From: Actinocorallia herbida
GTDB lineage: Bacteria; Actinomycetota; Actinomycetes; Streptosporangiales; Streptosporangiaceae
Reading direction: 5' to 3'
Assembly (NCBI RefSeq): GCF_003751225.1
Contig: NZ_RJKE01000001.1
Location: forward strand, 3,410,001-3,474,000
Length of the DNA stretch: 64,000 bases
A program made the position numbers and the translations under genes. The notes beneath the pieces were generated by a model. The model did no database searches and was not told the origin of the DNA. It saw nothing but the letters and a program-made list of their open reading frames with translations. This document shows positions 34,938-43,728 of the stretch, piece by piece (position 1 is the stretch's first letter; each line of letters starts with the position of its first letter).

Positions 34938-35968
34938 CGCAGGTACCCGTCCAGGCGGGCTCCGCCCGGGTGGTCGAGCTCGAGGACGTCGACGTCGTCT
35001 ACCGGACGCGCGGCGGCGGCCCGTTCAACGCCGAGCGGGTGCACGCCCTGACCGGGGTCGGCCTGACCGTCGCCGAGGGCGAGACCGTGGGCATCGTCGG
35101 CGAGTCGGGCTGCGGCAAGTCGACGCTCGCCAAGGTGCTCGTCGGCCTGGAGCGGCCGCGGTCCGGCGAGATCCGGCACCGCGGGCAGGACCTGTGGCGG
35201 ATGAGCGCGGGTGAGCGCCGCCGCCGCATCGGCCGGCACGTCGGGATGGTCTTCCAGGACCCGAGCACGTCGATGAACCGGCGGATGCCGGTCCGGCAGA
35301 TCCTCCGCGACCCGCTGGACGTGCACCGGTGGGGCACCCCCGCCGAGCGCGACGCGCGGGTCGCCGAACTGCTGTCCCTGGTAGGCCTGCCGACCTCGGC
35401 CGCAGGGGTGCTGCCGAGCCAGCTGTCCGGCGGGCAGCGGCAGCGCGTCGCCATCGCCCGCGCGCTCGCCCTCGGCCCCGACGTCCTCATCGCCGACGAG
35501 CCGACCTCCGCCCTCGACGTGTCGGTGCGCGCGCAGATCCTCAACCTGCTGCTCGATCTCAAGAGCACGCTCGGCCTCGCGATGATCTACATCTCGCACG
35601 ACATCCAGACCGTCCGGCGGGTCTCCGACCGGATCCTCACCATGTACCTCGGCAGGGTCGTGGAGGAGACGCCGGCCGCGTCCGTCGAGGACACCCGGCA
35701 CCCCTACACCCGAGCGCTGCTGTCGGCGACCCCGTCGCTGCTGCACTCCATCACGCCGATCCCGCTGACCGGGCCCGTCCCCTCGGCGGTGCGCCCGCCG
35801 AGCGGCTGCCCGTTCCGCACCCGGTGCTGGCGCGCCGACGACCGGTGCGCCGAGGCGATGCCGGAGATCGCCGCCGACCACTCCGCCGCGGCGCACCGCT
35901 ACCGCTGCTTCCATCCCGTTCTCGGCGAGGCCGATCTGGCCGACGCCCGCGCCCAGGAGCTCTCATGA
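34934..35968 (+). CDS. ABC transporter ATPase, DppF-type
   Basis: A 344-aa ATP-binding subunit. Walker [10 protein letters not shown]-loop FQDPSTSMNRR, signature LSGGQRQR, Walker B LIADEPTSALD and the C-terminal oligopeptide-transporter domain with cysteines (GCPFRTRCWRADDRC) are all present. It pairs with the ATPase half of the preceding fusion protein. ATGA overlaps on both sides put it in the middle of the operon. Confidence 0.92.
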   Translation: MTQVPVQAGSARVVELEDVDVVYRTRGGGPFNAERVHALTGVGLTVAEGETVGIVGESGCGKSTLAKVLVGLERPRSGEIRHRGQDLWRMSAGERRRRIGRHVGMVFQDPSTSMNRRMPVRQILRDPLDVHRWGTPAERDARVAELLSLVGLPTSAAGVLPSQLSGGQRQRVAIARALALGPDVLIADEPTSALDVSVRAQILNLLLDLKSTLGLAMIYISHDIQTVRRVSDRILTMYLGRVVEETPAASVEDTRHPYTRALLSATPSLLHSITPIPLTGPVPSAVRPPSGCPFRTRCWRADDRCAEAMPEIAADHSAAAHRYRCFHPVLGEADLADARAQELS

Positions 35969-36909
35969 CCACGACCACCCGGACCCGTCTCACCGGGGTC
36001 ATCCCGCCCGTCTGCACCCCGCTCACCCCCGATCTGGAGATCGACGTCCCCTCGCTGGAACGGCTCGTCGACTTCCTCATCGACGCGGGTGTGGACGGCC
36101 TGTTCACGCTCGGCTCTACCAGCGAGGTCGCCTACCTGCCGGACGGGCACCGCCGCCGCGTCCTGGAGACCGTGGTCGCCCGGACGGCGGGCCGGGTCCC
36201 CGTCCTCGCGGGCGCCATCGACATGACCACGCTGCGGGTCGCCGAGCACATCGACGACGCGGTGAAGGCGGGCTGTGACGGCGTCGTGGCCACCGCGCCG
36301 TTCTACGCCCGCACCCACCCGGTGGAGATCGAGCGGCATTTCCGGTTCCTCGCCGAGCGCTCGGCGGTCCCGGTCTACGCCTACGACCTGCCCGTGTCGG
36401 TGCACTCCGCGCTGGACTCCGCGATGCTGCTGCGGCTCGCCGCCGAGGGCGTCCTGGCCGGGGTGAAGGACTCCTCAGGCGACGAGGGCGGGCTGCGCAG
36501 GCTGCTGCTCGCCCGCGACGCGGCGGGCGCCGCGGTCGCGGACTTCAGCGTGCTGACCGGCTCCGAGCTGACCGTCGACTCGGCGCTCGCCATGGGCGCG
36601 GACGGCGTCGTCCCCGGCCTCGGCAACGTCGACCCGCACGGGTACACCGGGCTCTTCCGGCTCTGCCGTGAGCAGGACTGGGCGGCGGCGCGGGCCGAGC
36701 AGGAGCGCCTGGTCCGGCTGTTCGACATCGTCGACGTCGGCGGAACGGCCCGGATGGGGCGCGGCTCGTCCGCGCTCGGCTCGTTCAAGGCGGCCCTGCA
36801 CCTGCGCGGGGTCATCGACCACCCCGTCACCGCGCCGCCGCAGATCCAGCTCGACGCGGCGGAGACCGCGCGCGTGGCCGACCTGCTCAAGGGGGCCGGG
36901 CTCCTGTGA
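35965..36909 (+). CDS. nanA: N-acetylneuraminate lyase / DHDPS-family aldolase
   Basis: A 314-aa class I aldolase of the DapA/NanA family. The Schiff-base Lys lies in GVKDSSGD (about residue 166). The catalytic Tyr lies in VYAYDLPVSVH, where YDLP replaces the more usual YNIP/YNVP. GLFTLGSTSEVAYL is the keto-acid pocket in the place of GTTGE. With a ROK kinase and NanE directly behind it, cleavage of N-acetylneuraminate to ManNAc and pyruvate is the probable reaction. The altered pocket leaves room for a related nonulosonate or other 2-keto acid substrate. Confidence 0.82.
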   Translation: MTTTTRTRLTGVIPPVCTPLTPDLEIDVPSLERLVDFLIDAGVDGLFTLGSTSEVAYLPDGHRRRVLETVVARTAGRVPVLAGAIDMTTLRVAEHIDDAVKAGCDGVVATAPFYARTHPVEIERHFRFLAERSAVPVYAYDLPVSVHSALDSAMLLRLAAEGVLAGVKDSSGDEGGLRRLLLARDAAGAAVADFSVLTGSELTVDSALAMGADGVVPGLGNVDPHGYTGLFRLCREQDWAAARAEQERLVRLFDIVDVGGTARMGRGSSALGSFKAALHLRGVIDHPVTAPPQIQLDAAETARVADLLKGAGLL

Positions 36910-37820
36910 CCCCCGTGAACCTCGGGATCGACGTGGGCGGCACGAAGATCGCCGTCGGCGTGGTCGACCAGGACGGGCAGGTCGTGGCGCGCGGCGCCGG
37001 GCCGACGCCGCGGACCGGCGGCCGCGCGGTCCTGGACGCGGTCGCCGGGCTCGCCGCGGAGGTCGCGGCGGGCCTGCCGGTCCGCGCCGCCGGCGTCGGC
37101 GTGCCCGGCGTCGTCGACGGCGGGGGGACCATCGTCTCCGCGACGGACACCCTGCCCGGCTGGGCCGGGACCGAAGTCCGCGCGGGGCTCGGCGACCGGC
37201 TCGGCGTGCCGGTCGCCGTCGACAACGACGTGCGGGTGATGGCGCTCGGCGAGGCGGTCCTCGGGGCCGCCCGCGCCGCCGAGGAGGCGCTGTTCGTCTC
37301 CGTCGGGACCGGGATCGGGGGCGCGTTCACCCTCGGCGGCAGGCCGCGCAGGGGCCCGCACGGCACGGCCGGGGAACTCGCCCATCTACTCGTTCCCGAG
37401 GCCGGTGACACGGCCTGCGGCTGCGGTCGCCGCGACCACCTCGAGGCGGTCGCGTCCGGTCCCGCCATCGCCGCCGCCTACCGGCGGCGGACCGGCGGCG
37501 ACCTCCTCCCGCTGACGGCCGTCGCCGAACGGATGCGCGCCGGTGACCCCGACGCGCGCGCCGCGGTGACCGGCGCCGCCCGCCTGCTCGGCCGTACGCT
37601 CGCCGGAGTGCTGTCCGCGATGGACGCCGACCTCGTCGTCATCGGCGGGGGTGTCGCCGGCATCGGGGCCGCCTTCCTCGACCCACTGGCCGAGGCGTTG
37701 CGCGCCGAGGTCCTGCCGCCCCTGCGCGCGGTCCCGGTCGTGGCCGCGGAACTGGGCACGGACGCGCCGCTCGTCGGCGCGGCGCTGCTCGCCGGGGACG
37801 TCGAGGCGGTGGCCCGGTGA
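36906..37820 (+). CDS. nanK: ROK-family kinase, probably N-acetylmannosamine kinase
   Basis: A 304-aa sugar kinase with N-terminal ATP motif DVGGTK (residues 9-14), the sugar-binding segment PHGTAGELAHLL and the ROK zinc cluster CGCGRRDHLEAVASG (about 161-175). The GTG start overlaps nanA by GTGA and the stop overlaps nanE. It would phosphorylate ManNAc from NanA to ManNAc-6-P. A glucokinase activity cannot be excluded by sequence alone, but the context is decisive for the nan role. Confidence 0.85.
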   Translation: MTPVNLGIDVGGTKIAVGVVDQDGQVVARGAGPTPRTGGRAVLDAVAGLAAEVAAGLPVRAAGVGVPGVVDGGGTIVSATDTLPGWAGTEVRAGLGDRLGVPVAVDNDVRVMALGEAVLGAARAAEEALFVSVGTGIGGAFTLGGRPRRGPHGTAGELAHLLVPEAGDTACGCGRRDHLEAVASGPAIAAAYRRRTGGDLLPLTAVAERMRAGDPDARAAVTGAARLLGRTLAGVLSAMDADLVVIGGGVAGIGAAFLDPLAEALRAEVLPPLRAVPVVAAELGTDAPLVGAALLAGDVEAVAR

Positions 37821-38527
37821 ACCGCGACGCGTTCCTCGCCGCCGTCTCCGGACGGCTGATCGTCTCCTGCCAGGCCGGCCACGGCCATCCGTTCCGCGAC
37901 ACCTCCGCGATCGTGCGGATGGCGCTCGCCGCCGTCGAGGGCGGCGCAGCGGCGATCCGGTGCGGCGGCGTCGGCGGCGTCGCCGACGTGGCCGCGGTCC
38001 GCGCCGCCGTGGACCTCCCCGTGGTCGGGCTGACCAAGGACCCAGGCGCGGACGTCTTCATCACGCCGACCGTCGCTGCCGCCCTCGCCGTCGTCGCCGC
38101 GGGCGCCGACGTCGTCGCGGTGGACGGAACCGTGCGGCCCCGCCCCGACGGGCGGTCCCTGCGCGACACCGTCTCGGCCGTGCACGAGGCGGGGCGGCTG
38201 GTGATGGCCGACGTCGCGACGTTCGAGGACGGCCTGTACGCCGCGGCGGCCGGAGCCGACGTGGTCGGGACGACCCTGTCGGGGTACACGACCGGTGGGA
38301 CTCCTCCGGAAGAGCCCGACCTCGACCTCGTCGCGCGGCTCGTGCAGGCGCTGCCTTCCGTGCCCGTCATCGCCGAGGGCAGGTACCGCACCCCGCACGA
38401 GGCGGGCGCCGCGATGCGGACGGGGGCGCTGGCGGTCGTCGTCGGCACCGCGATCACCGATCCGGTGCGGATCACGCGGGACTTCGTCCGCGGGGTCGAG
38501 GACGGCCGCCCGGAGGCCGGGAGATGA
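37817..38527 (+). CDS. nanE: N-acetylmannosamine-6-phosphate 2-epimerase
   Basis: A 236-aa TIM-barrel enzyme converting ManNAc-6-P to GlcNAc-6-P. LIVSCQAGHGHPF, GGAAAIRCGG, VVGLTKD, VFITPTVAAA and VIAEGRYRTPHEA follow the NanE pattern, with Lys in GLTKD. It begins at GTG, overlapping nanK. It is the last gene of the importer-nanA-nanK-nanE operon; two hairpins follow. GlcNAc-6-P deacetylase and deaminase genes are not in the window. Confidence 0.9.
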   Translation: MNRDAFLAAVSGRLIVSCQAGHGHPFRDTSAIVRMALAAVEGGAAAIRCGGVGGVADVAAVRAAVDLPVVGLTKDPGADVFITPTVAAALAVVAAGADVVAVDGTVRPRPDGRSLRDTVSAVHEAGRLVMADVATFEDGLYAAAAGADVVGTTLSGYTTGGTPPEEPDLDLVARLVQALPSVPVIAEGRYRTPHEAGAAMRTGALAVVVGTAITDPVRITRDFVRGVEDGRPEAGR

Positions 38528-38538
38528 CGGGTTCGACC

Positions 38539-38575
38539 GTCCGATTCATCGGACATGCCCGGCCTCCGCCCGGGC
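38539..38575 (+). terminator. double hairpin after nanE
   Basis: GTCCGA-TTCA-TCGGAC (38539-38554) is followed by GCCCGG (38557-38562) / CCGGGC (38570-38575). They start 12 nt after the nanE stop and separate the operon from the regulator gene. The first palindrome could instead be a regulator site. Confidence 0.5.
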
Positions 38576-38616
38576 ACTAAGGTGCCAGATGAAGGACGTC
38601 CGACCTTGTCGAACAG

Positions 38617-39357
38617 ATGAAATACCTCGGGGACATCGTGGAGATGGTTTCGCACTACAGCCCGGCCAAGCGCTCACGTGAGGCGCAACGGGCCATCCAG
38701 GAACAGATCAAAGAGTGGATCCTGGCCAACAACCTCGCCACCGGCGACCCCATGCCCACCGAGGCCGAACTCGTCGACCACCTCGGTATCAGCCGCAACT
38801 CGGTCCGCGAGGCGCTGAAGGCGCTTCAGGCGCTGGGGATCGTGGAGATCCGGCATGGTTTCGGGACCTATGTCGGAGACTGCTCGCTCGATCCGTTCGC
38901 CGACGCCCTGGTGTTCCGCGGCCGCAAGTCGCTGCGCGGCGACCGGCAGGAGATCTACGAGATCATCGCCCTGCGCCAGGCGCTGGAGGCCGGGCTGATG
39001 GGGCAGCTCGTCGCGGTCGTCTCCGACGCGGACCTCACCGCTCTGAGGGAGTGCCTGGAGGAACTGGAGCGGCACGCCGGGCAGGGCGAGGCGGGGGACG
39101 CCGCCGACCGGGCGTTCCACGACCAGCTCTACGCCCCCCTCGGCAACCAGCTGATGAGCCAGCTCCTGCGGGTCTTCTGGGACGTGTACCACGACCTGAG
39201 CCACGAACTCGCCCCGGCCGACCGCGATCCGGCGGGCATCATCGCCGCCCACCGCGAGATCTACGAGGCGGTCGCGGCCCGGGACGCCGCCCGCGCCGGC
39301 GCGGCGATCCTGCTGCACTTCCAGGGCATCCGGGAAAGGCTCGGTGAGACCTCGTGA
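38617..39357 (+). CDS. FadR-type GntR regulator (FCD domain), likely NanR
   Basis: A 246-aa transcription regulator. The N-terminal winged helix includes PMPTEAELVDHLGISRNSVREALKAL and the wing HGFGTYVG. The C-terminal FCD helical bundle carries the metal-binding residues in REIYEIIALRQALE, FHDQLY and HREIYEAV. An alternative start is the ATG at 38644. It sits directly behind the nan operon and is a strong candidate for its regulator, acting at the 18-bp sites near 30.3 kb with a sialic-acid-derived effector. A TAAGGT box at 38578-38583 may be its own promoter. Confidence 0.85.
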   Translation: MKYLGDIVEMVSHYSPAKRSREAQRAIQEQIKEWILANNLATGDPMPTEAELVDHLGISRNSVREALKALQALGIVEIRHGFGTYVGDCSLDPFADALVFRGRKSLRGDRQEIYEIIALRQALEAGLMGQLVAVVSDADLTALRECLEELERHAGQGEAGDAADRAFHDQLYAPLGNQLMSQLLRVFWDVYHDLSHELAPADRDPAGIIAAHREIYEAVAARDAARAGAAILLHFQGIRERLGETS

Positions 39358-40316
39358 CGGCCCCCGTGTTCGACCCGGACATCGCGGCGTGGCTGGCGGC
39401 GCGGGCCGCCGACCCCACGGCCGCCGACACCGGCATCGACGGCGTGCGGGCGCACTCCCGCGCGGTGAACGACCGCGCCCGCGCGCTCCTGGAGGCCCCG
39501 GCCGTGCCCGCCGCGGAGTCGGCGATCGTCCTGGACACCGAGGCGGGCACCCTGCCCGCCCGGCTCCTCCGGCCCGGCGTCCAGGGGCCCTGCCCGACGA
39601 TCGTGTACCTCCACGGAGGCGGCTGGATCGCCGGAGGCACCGACACGCACGCCCAGCACGTCCGGCGGCTGTGCGTTGAGGCGTCGGCGGTCGTCGTCTC
39701 GGTCGACTACCGGCTGGCGCCCGAGCACGTGTTCCCCGCCGCGTTCGACGACGCCCTCGCCGCGACCCGGTGGGCGCACGCGCACCTCGCGGAGCTGGGC
39801 GGCGATCCCGCCCGGGTCGTCGTGGCGGGGGACAGCGCGGGGGCCCAGCTCGCGGCCTCCGCGGCCCTGGCCTGCCGGGACACCGCGACGCCGCTCGCCG
39901 CGCAGCTCCTCATCGTCCCGGTCACCGACCTGCTCGGCGGCTACACCGACCACGAGGTGAACGCCCTCTACCCGTCCCGGGCGCTGGAGGGGTACGGCCT
40001 GACCACCCCGGCGATGGCCGACTTCACCCGGGCCTACGGCGTGGACCCGGCCGCCCCCGACTGGCGCTCCTCCCCGCTGCGGGCCGCCGACCTGTCCGGC
40101 GCGGCGCCCGCCGTCGTCCACACCGCGGGCTTCGACCCGCTGCGCGACGAGGGCGCCGCCTACGCCCGCCGCCTCACCGCCTCCGGCGTCCGCGTCATCG
40201 AACGCCGCTGGCCCACCCTCAACCACGGCTACTTCAGCCTCGGCGGAGTCTCCGCCGCCGCCGAGACCGCCGCCCGCACCGCCGCCCGCGACCTCACCGA
40301 CCTCCTCTCCGCCTGA
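39354..40316 (+). CDS. HSL-family alpha/beta hydrolase (esterase)
   Basis: A 320-aa carboxylesterase of the hormone-sensitive-lipase family. The oxyanion motif HGGGW is at about residues 85-89 and the nucleophile elbow GDSAG at about 158-162. The charge-relay Asp lies in GFDPLRDEG and His in LNHGYF. The GTG start overlaps the regulator stop (GTGA), so it is cotranscribed with the NanR-like gene. Sialic acids are often O-acetylated, so a sialate O-acetylesterase role would fit, though this family has no known example that I can cite. It is cytoplasmic, with no signal peptide. Confidence 0.87.
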   Translation: MTAPVFDPDIAAWLAARAADPTAADTGIDGVRAHSRAVNDRARALLEAPAVPAAESAIVLDTEAGTLPARLLRPGVQGPCPTIVYLHGGGWIAGGTDTHAQHVRRLCVEASAVVVSVDYRLAPEHVFPAAFDDALAATRWAHAHLAELGGDPARVVVAGDSAGAQLAASAALACRDTATPLAAQLLIVPVTDLLGGYTDHEVNALYPSRALEGYGLTTPAMADFTRAYGVDPAAPDWRSSPLRAADLSGAAPAVVHTAGFDPLRDEGAAYARRLTASGVRVIERRWPTLNHGYFSLGGVSAAAETAARTAARDLTDLLSA

Positions 40317-40350
40317 CCCGCCGCGCTGCGGCTCCGCCCATGGAAACGGT

Positions 40351-40383
40351 GTCCGCCCGTCCCCGGGTGCGGGACGGGCGGAC
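40351..40383. terminator. strong bidirectional terminator
   Basis: GTCCGCCCGTCCC (40351-40363) and GGGACGGGCGGAC (40371-40383) are perfect 13-bp arms around a 7-nt loop. It lies between the convergent esterase and AfsR-like genes. Confidence 0.7.
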
Positions 40384-40473
40384 GTCCTGTGGCCGTGCGG
40401 GGGAAGTTCGCCCGCCATCACGGTGAAGTCCGTCGGCCTCATGCGGCGGAGGCGGTGCTCCTGGCCGAGGACG

Positions 40474-43400
40474 TCACTTCCAGAGGGCGGTGAGCTCGGT
40501 GGCGCGGTGGAGGTGGGGGGCGGGGTCCTTGCCGAGGAGGGAGGCCAGGGCGGCGAGGGTGGCGGCGGGGGGCGGGAGGGCGAGGGAAAGGCTTTCCAGG
40601 CCGGCGGGAGGGTCGTCCCGGTGGGGGAGCAGCGCCTCGTACAGGTGCGCGGCCTCCTGGACGTCGCTCAAGGCCAGGGCCGTCATGGCGCGGAAGGTGC
40701 AGAACGTCGTGAAGAAGTAGTCCGGCTGGATCGGGGCGGCGGACGCGTGGAGCCGGCGCGCCTCGTCGAGTCGGCCCGCCGCGGCGTGCGCGGCGGCGAG
40801 CACGTCGGCGAACACGGGGACCAGTGCGGGGGGCACGTCCTCGGTGGCGAACTCGGCGAGCCCGCCGCGCGTCACCGCGAGGCTCGCGCGCGCGAGCAGG
40901 CGGAACCCGGCGGCGTGCAGGGATCCCTGCGCCTCCATCGCGGCGGTCGCCGCGGCGTAGTGGCGTTCCGCGTCGTCCAGGCGGCCTCCGGCGTGGGCGA
41001 GGGCGGCCTGCGCGATCTCGTTGACGGCGGACGCCTCGGGCATCCGGTAGCGGCGGGCCACTTCCGCCGCCTCGGCGACCAGGGCGCGCACCTCCCCGGG
41101 GCGGCCGTGCCGCACGATGGCCCCCGCGAGGTTGTACGTGCCCGCCCACAACGCGTCGGGCATGTCGTGTTCGGCGCCGAGGGCGCGCAGCTCGTCGGCG
41201 TGCGCCGCCTGGTCGCCGACCGTGCGGTCGTCCTGCTCACGGCCGAGCGTGAGGAGCGTCAGCACGCGCAGCTTCGGATCGCCCACACCGCGGGCGATCT
41301 CGACCGCCTCCCGGGCGGCGGCCCGCCCTCGCGGGTCGCCGGTGCCCGACAGCTCGGCGGCGTAGGCGTCGAGGAGGCGGCACCGCACGTCCGGGGCGAG
41401 CCCGGGGCGCGTCAGCAGGCGGGACAGCAGGGCGACGAGGCGGTGGTCGACGACGCCGTAGGGGCGGAGCTGCCAGGGGGCGGGTTCGGTCCACGCGGTG
41501 AAGGCGGCGATCAGCAGGTCGTCGCGCAGGGCCCGCTCGGCGAGATCGACCGCGACCTCCCGGGTGGCGCGGGCGTCCTGGATGGCGCCCGCCCGGGCCT
41601 GGGCGCGCAGCAGCCGGCCCAGCAGGTCGACGCGGTCGGCGTCGTCCCGGCTCGGCAGGCGTTCGAATGACGCGAGGGCCTGGGTGAGCAGGTCTACCGC
41701 GGTCTCGTGCGCGTAGCGGGCCTCGGCCAGGTCGGCGGCCCGGACGGCGTACGCGACGGCCTTGGCGGCGGTCGCGGCCGAGGCGGCGCGGTGGAAGTGG
41801 TAGGCCAGCGCGGGCGCGTCGCCGGGCGCGAGGCGTTCCAGGGCGGCGCCCAGGCGGGCGTGCATCCGGGCGCGGCGCGGCGCGCTGAGGTCGGCGACCA
41901 TCGTGTCCTGGACGAGCGCGTGCGTGAACCGGATCCCGCCCGTCGCCCGTTCGGCGAGCAGCCCGGCGACGAGCCCGGCGTCGAGCGCGTCGAGCACCCC
42001 GTCCTCGTCGGTGTCGGCCGCCAGGATGAGCGTGTCCACCTCGGTTTCGCGGCCCGCGAGCGCGGCGAGGCGCAGCACGGCCACGGCCGCCTCCGGCAGG
42101 CGCGCGAGACGGCGGCGCAGGACGTCGCGGACGCCCTCCGGGACCTCCGAGGTCGCCACGAGCGCGCCCTCGCTGCTGAGCAGCCGCGCGCTCTCCCGGA
42201 CATAGAAGGGGTTGCCTCCGGTGCGTTCGGCGAGCGCCGCGACCGTCGCGGCGTCCACGCCGGCGCCGCACTCGGCGGTGATGATCCGGGCGACCGCCTG
42301 CGCGGGCAGCCCGCGCAGCGCCAGCCGGAGTGGGGAGCGGCGGGCGAGGACGGCGAGCGTGCCGGTGAGGCGCGCGCCGATCTCGTCGCCCCGGAAGGCG
42401 GCGACCAGGAGTACGGGCGCGTCGCCGGAGACGGCGGCCAGCAGCGTCAGCGTCTCGGCGTCCGCCCAGTGCAGGTCGTCGAGCAGGACGGCGAGCGGCC
42501 GCCGCCGGGCCGTGTCGTTCAGCCAGGCCCAGACGGCGCGGTGGAGCCGGAACCGGCCCGCCGTGCTGTCCAGGGGAACCGCGGCGGACGCGTCCCGCAG
42601 CAGCGGCGCGATCGCCTCGGGGGCCGGGACGTGCCGGGCGAGTGAGGTCAGGGCCTCCGTCCAGGCCCAGGCCGGTGGAGCGCCCTCGCTTTCGGGGCAG
42701 CGGCCGGCCACGACGGACCAGCCGCGCTGCTCCAGCACGTCGGCCAGCCGGGTCAGCAGCGCGGTCTTGCCCAGCCCGGCCTCGCCGGTGACGAGCGCGA
42801 CCCGCGGGCCGCCCTGGGCCGCGAGCCCGATCAGCGCGGCGAGTTCGTCGTCGCGGCCGAGGAACAGGTCGCGGTCGGGGGCAGGCGGGGGCGTGGGCGA
42901 GGGGACGGGCCCGGGAAGGCCGGTGCGCTGCTGGAGGATCGCCCCTTCCAGGTCCGCCAGCGCGGGGCCGGGATCGAGCCCGAGTTCGTCGGCGAGCGTC
43001 GTCCGGGCCCGGCGCAGGGCGGCGAGGGCGTCGGCCTGGCGGCCCGCGTTCCACAGCGCCAGCGCCAGCAGGCGCCAGCCCTCCTCGCGCAGGGGATCGT
43101 CGCCGGTGAGGAGCTCGGCCTCGGGCACCGCGCCCGCGGCGTCGCCCGCGCGCAGGAGGGCGGCGACGTGCCGCTCGCGGACGGCCAGGCGCAGCGCGGC
43201 GAGCCTGCCGATCTCGGCCTGGGCCCACGGCTCGTCGGCGAACTCCGCGAAGGCCGGGCCGCGCCACAGCGCCAGCGCTTCGGCGAGGCGCCCGGGATCC
43301 TGAGCGAGGGCGTCGAACCACCAGGCGTCCACGGCGGCGTCGGGGAGGCGCAGCGCGTACCCGGGCGCGACGGAGACGAGCACCCGGGCGGGGGCGCGCG

Positions 43401-43638
43401 GCGGGCGCTCCGGCTCCAGCAGCCTGCGCAGGTTGGAGACATAGGCCTGCAGGGACGTGACGGCCTGGGCGGGGGGCTCGCCCTGCCACAGGTCCTCGAT
43501 CATGCGGTCCACCGAGACGACCTGACCGCGCGCGGCGACCAGCAGCGCGAGCACGGCCCGCTGCCGTGGCCCGCCCAGCGCCACCCGAGCGCCCGACACC
43601 TCCGCCTCGAACGCTCCGAACACCCGAATGCCTACCAT
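40474..43638 (-). CDS. AfsR/SARP-type regulator with AAA ATPase and TPR-like region
   Basis: A 1,054-aa regulator. Residues 1-95 form an OmpR-like winged helix (LGGPRQRAVLALLVAARGQVVSVDRMIEDLW). The bacterial transcriptional activation domain (BTAD) spans about 100-245. A P-loop ATPase module follows from about 270 with Walker A GEAGLGKT and Walker B LAVLLDDLHWAD, then a long helical TPR-like C-terminus. Such proteins switch on secondary-metabolite genes in response to signals or ATP. The ATG at 43638 is fixed by the family's typical MVGIRVFG. It points away from the hemerythrin gene. No core biosynthetic genes are nearby, so its targets are elsewhere. Confidence 0.88.
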   Translation of the reverse strand: MVGIRVFGAFEAEVSGARVALGGPRQRAVLALLVAARGQVVSVDRMIEDLWQGEPPAQAVTSLQAYVSNLRRLLEPERPPRAPARVLVSVAPGYALRLPDAAVDAWWFDALAQDPGRLAEALALWRGPAFAEFADEPWAQAEIGRLAALRLAVRERHVAALLRAGDAAGAVPEAELLTGDDPLREEGWRLLALALWNAGRQADALAALRRARTTLADELGLDPGPALADLEGAILQQRTGLPGPVPSPTPPPAPDRDLFLGRDDELAALIGLAAQGGPRVALVTGEAGLGKTALLTRLADVLEQRGWSVVAGRCPESEGAPPAWAWTEALTSLARHVPAPEAIAPLLRDASAAVPLDSTAGRFRLHRAVWAWLNDTARRRPLAVLLDDLHWADAETLTLLAAVSGDAPVLLVAAFRGDEIGARLTGTLAVLARRSPLRLALRGLPAQAVARIITAECGAGVDAATVAALAERTGGNPFYVRESARLLSSEGALVATSEVPEGVRDVLRRRLARLPEAAVAVLRLAALAGRETEVDTLILAADTDEDGVLDALDAGLVAGLLAERATGGIRFTHALVQDTMVADLSAPRRARMHARLGAALERLAPGDAPALAYHFHRAASAATAAKAVAYAVRAADLAEARYAHETAVDLLTQALASFERLPSRDDADRVDLLGRLLRAQARAGAIQDARATREVAVDLAERALRDDLLIAAFTAWTEPAPWQLRPYGVVDHRLVALLSRLLTRPGLAPDVRCRLLDAYAAELSGTGDPRGRAAAREAVEIARGVGDPKLRVLTLLTLGREQDDRTVGDQAAHADELRALGAEHDMPDALWAGTYNLAGAIVRHGRPGEVRALVAEAAEVARRYRMPEASAVNEIAQAALAHAGGRLDDAERHYAAATAAMEAQGSLHAAGFRLLARASLAVTRGGLAEFATEDVPPALVPVFADVLAAAHAAAGRLDEARRLHASAAPIQPDYFFTTFCTFRAMTALALSDVQEAAHLYEALLPHRDDPPAGLESLSLALPPPAATLAALASLLGKDPAPHLHRATELTALWK

Positions 43639-43728
43639 CGCCCATGATCGTAATATCCGCGGCGGCCTCTGCGGCCTCCAAGTGAGGTTCCATGTCGGCT
43701 CCAAGACGGCCCGGGCAGCCTTACGGAC

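Noticed and set aside
38589-38681. A possible leaderless mini-gene (MKDVRPCRTDE...) before the FadR-type regulator.
   Set aside because: It overlaps the regulator in another frame, has no family and lies within its likely leader; a chance frame is more likely.
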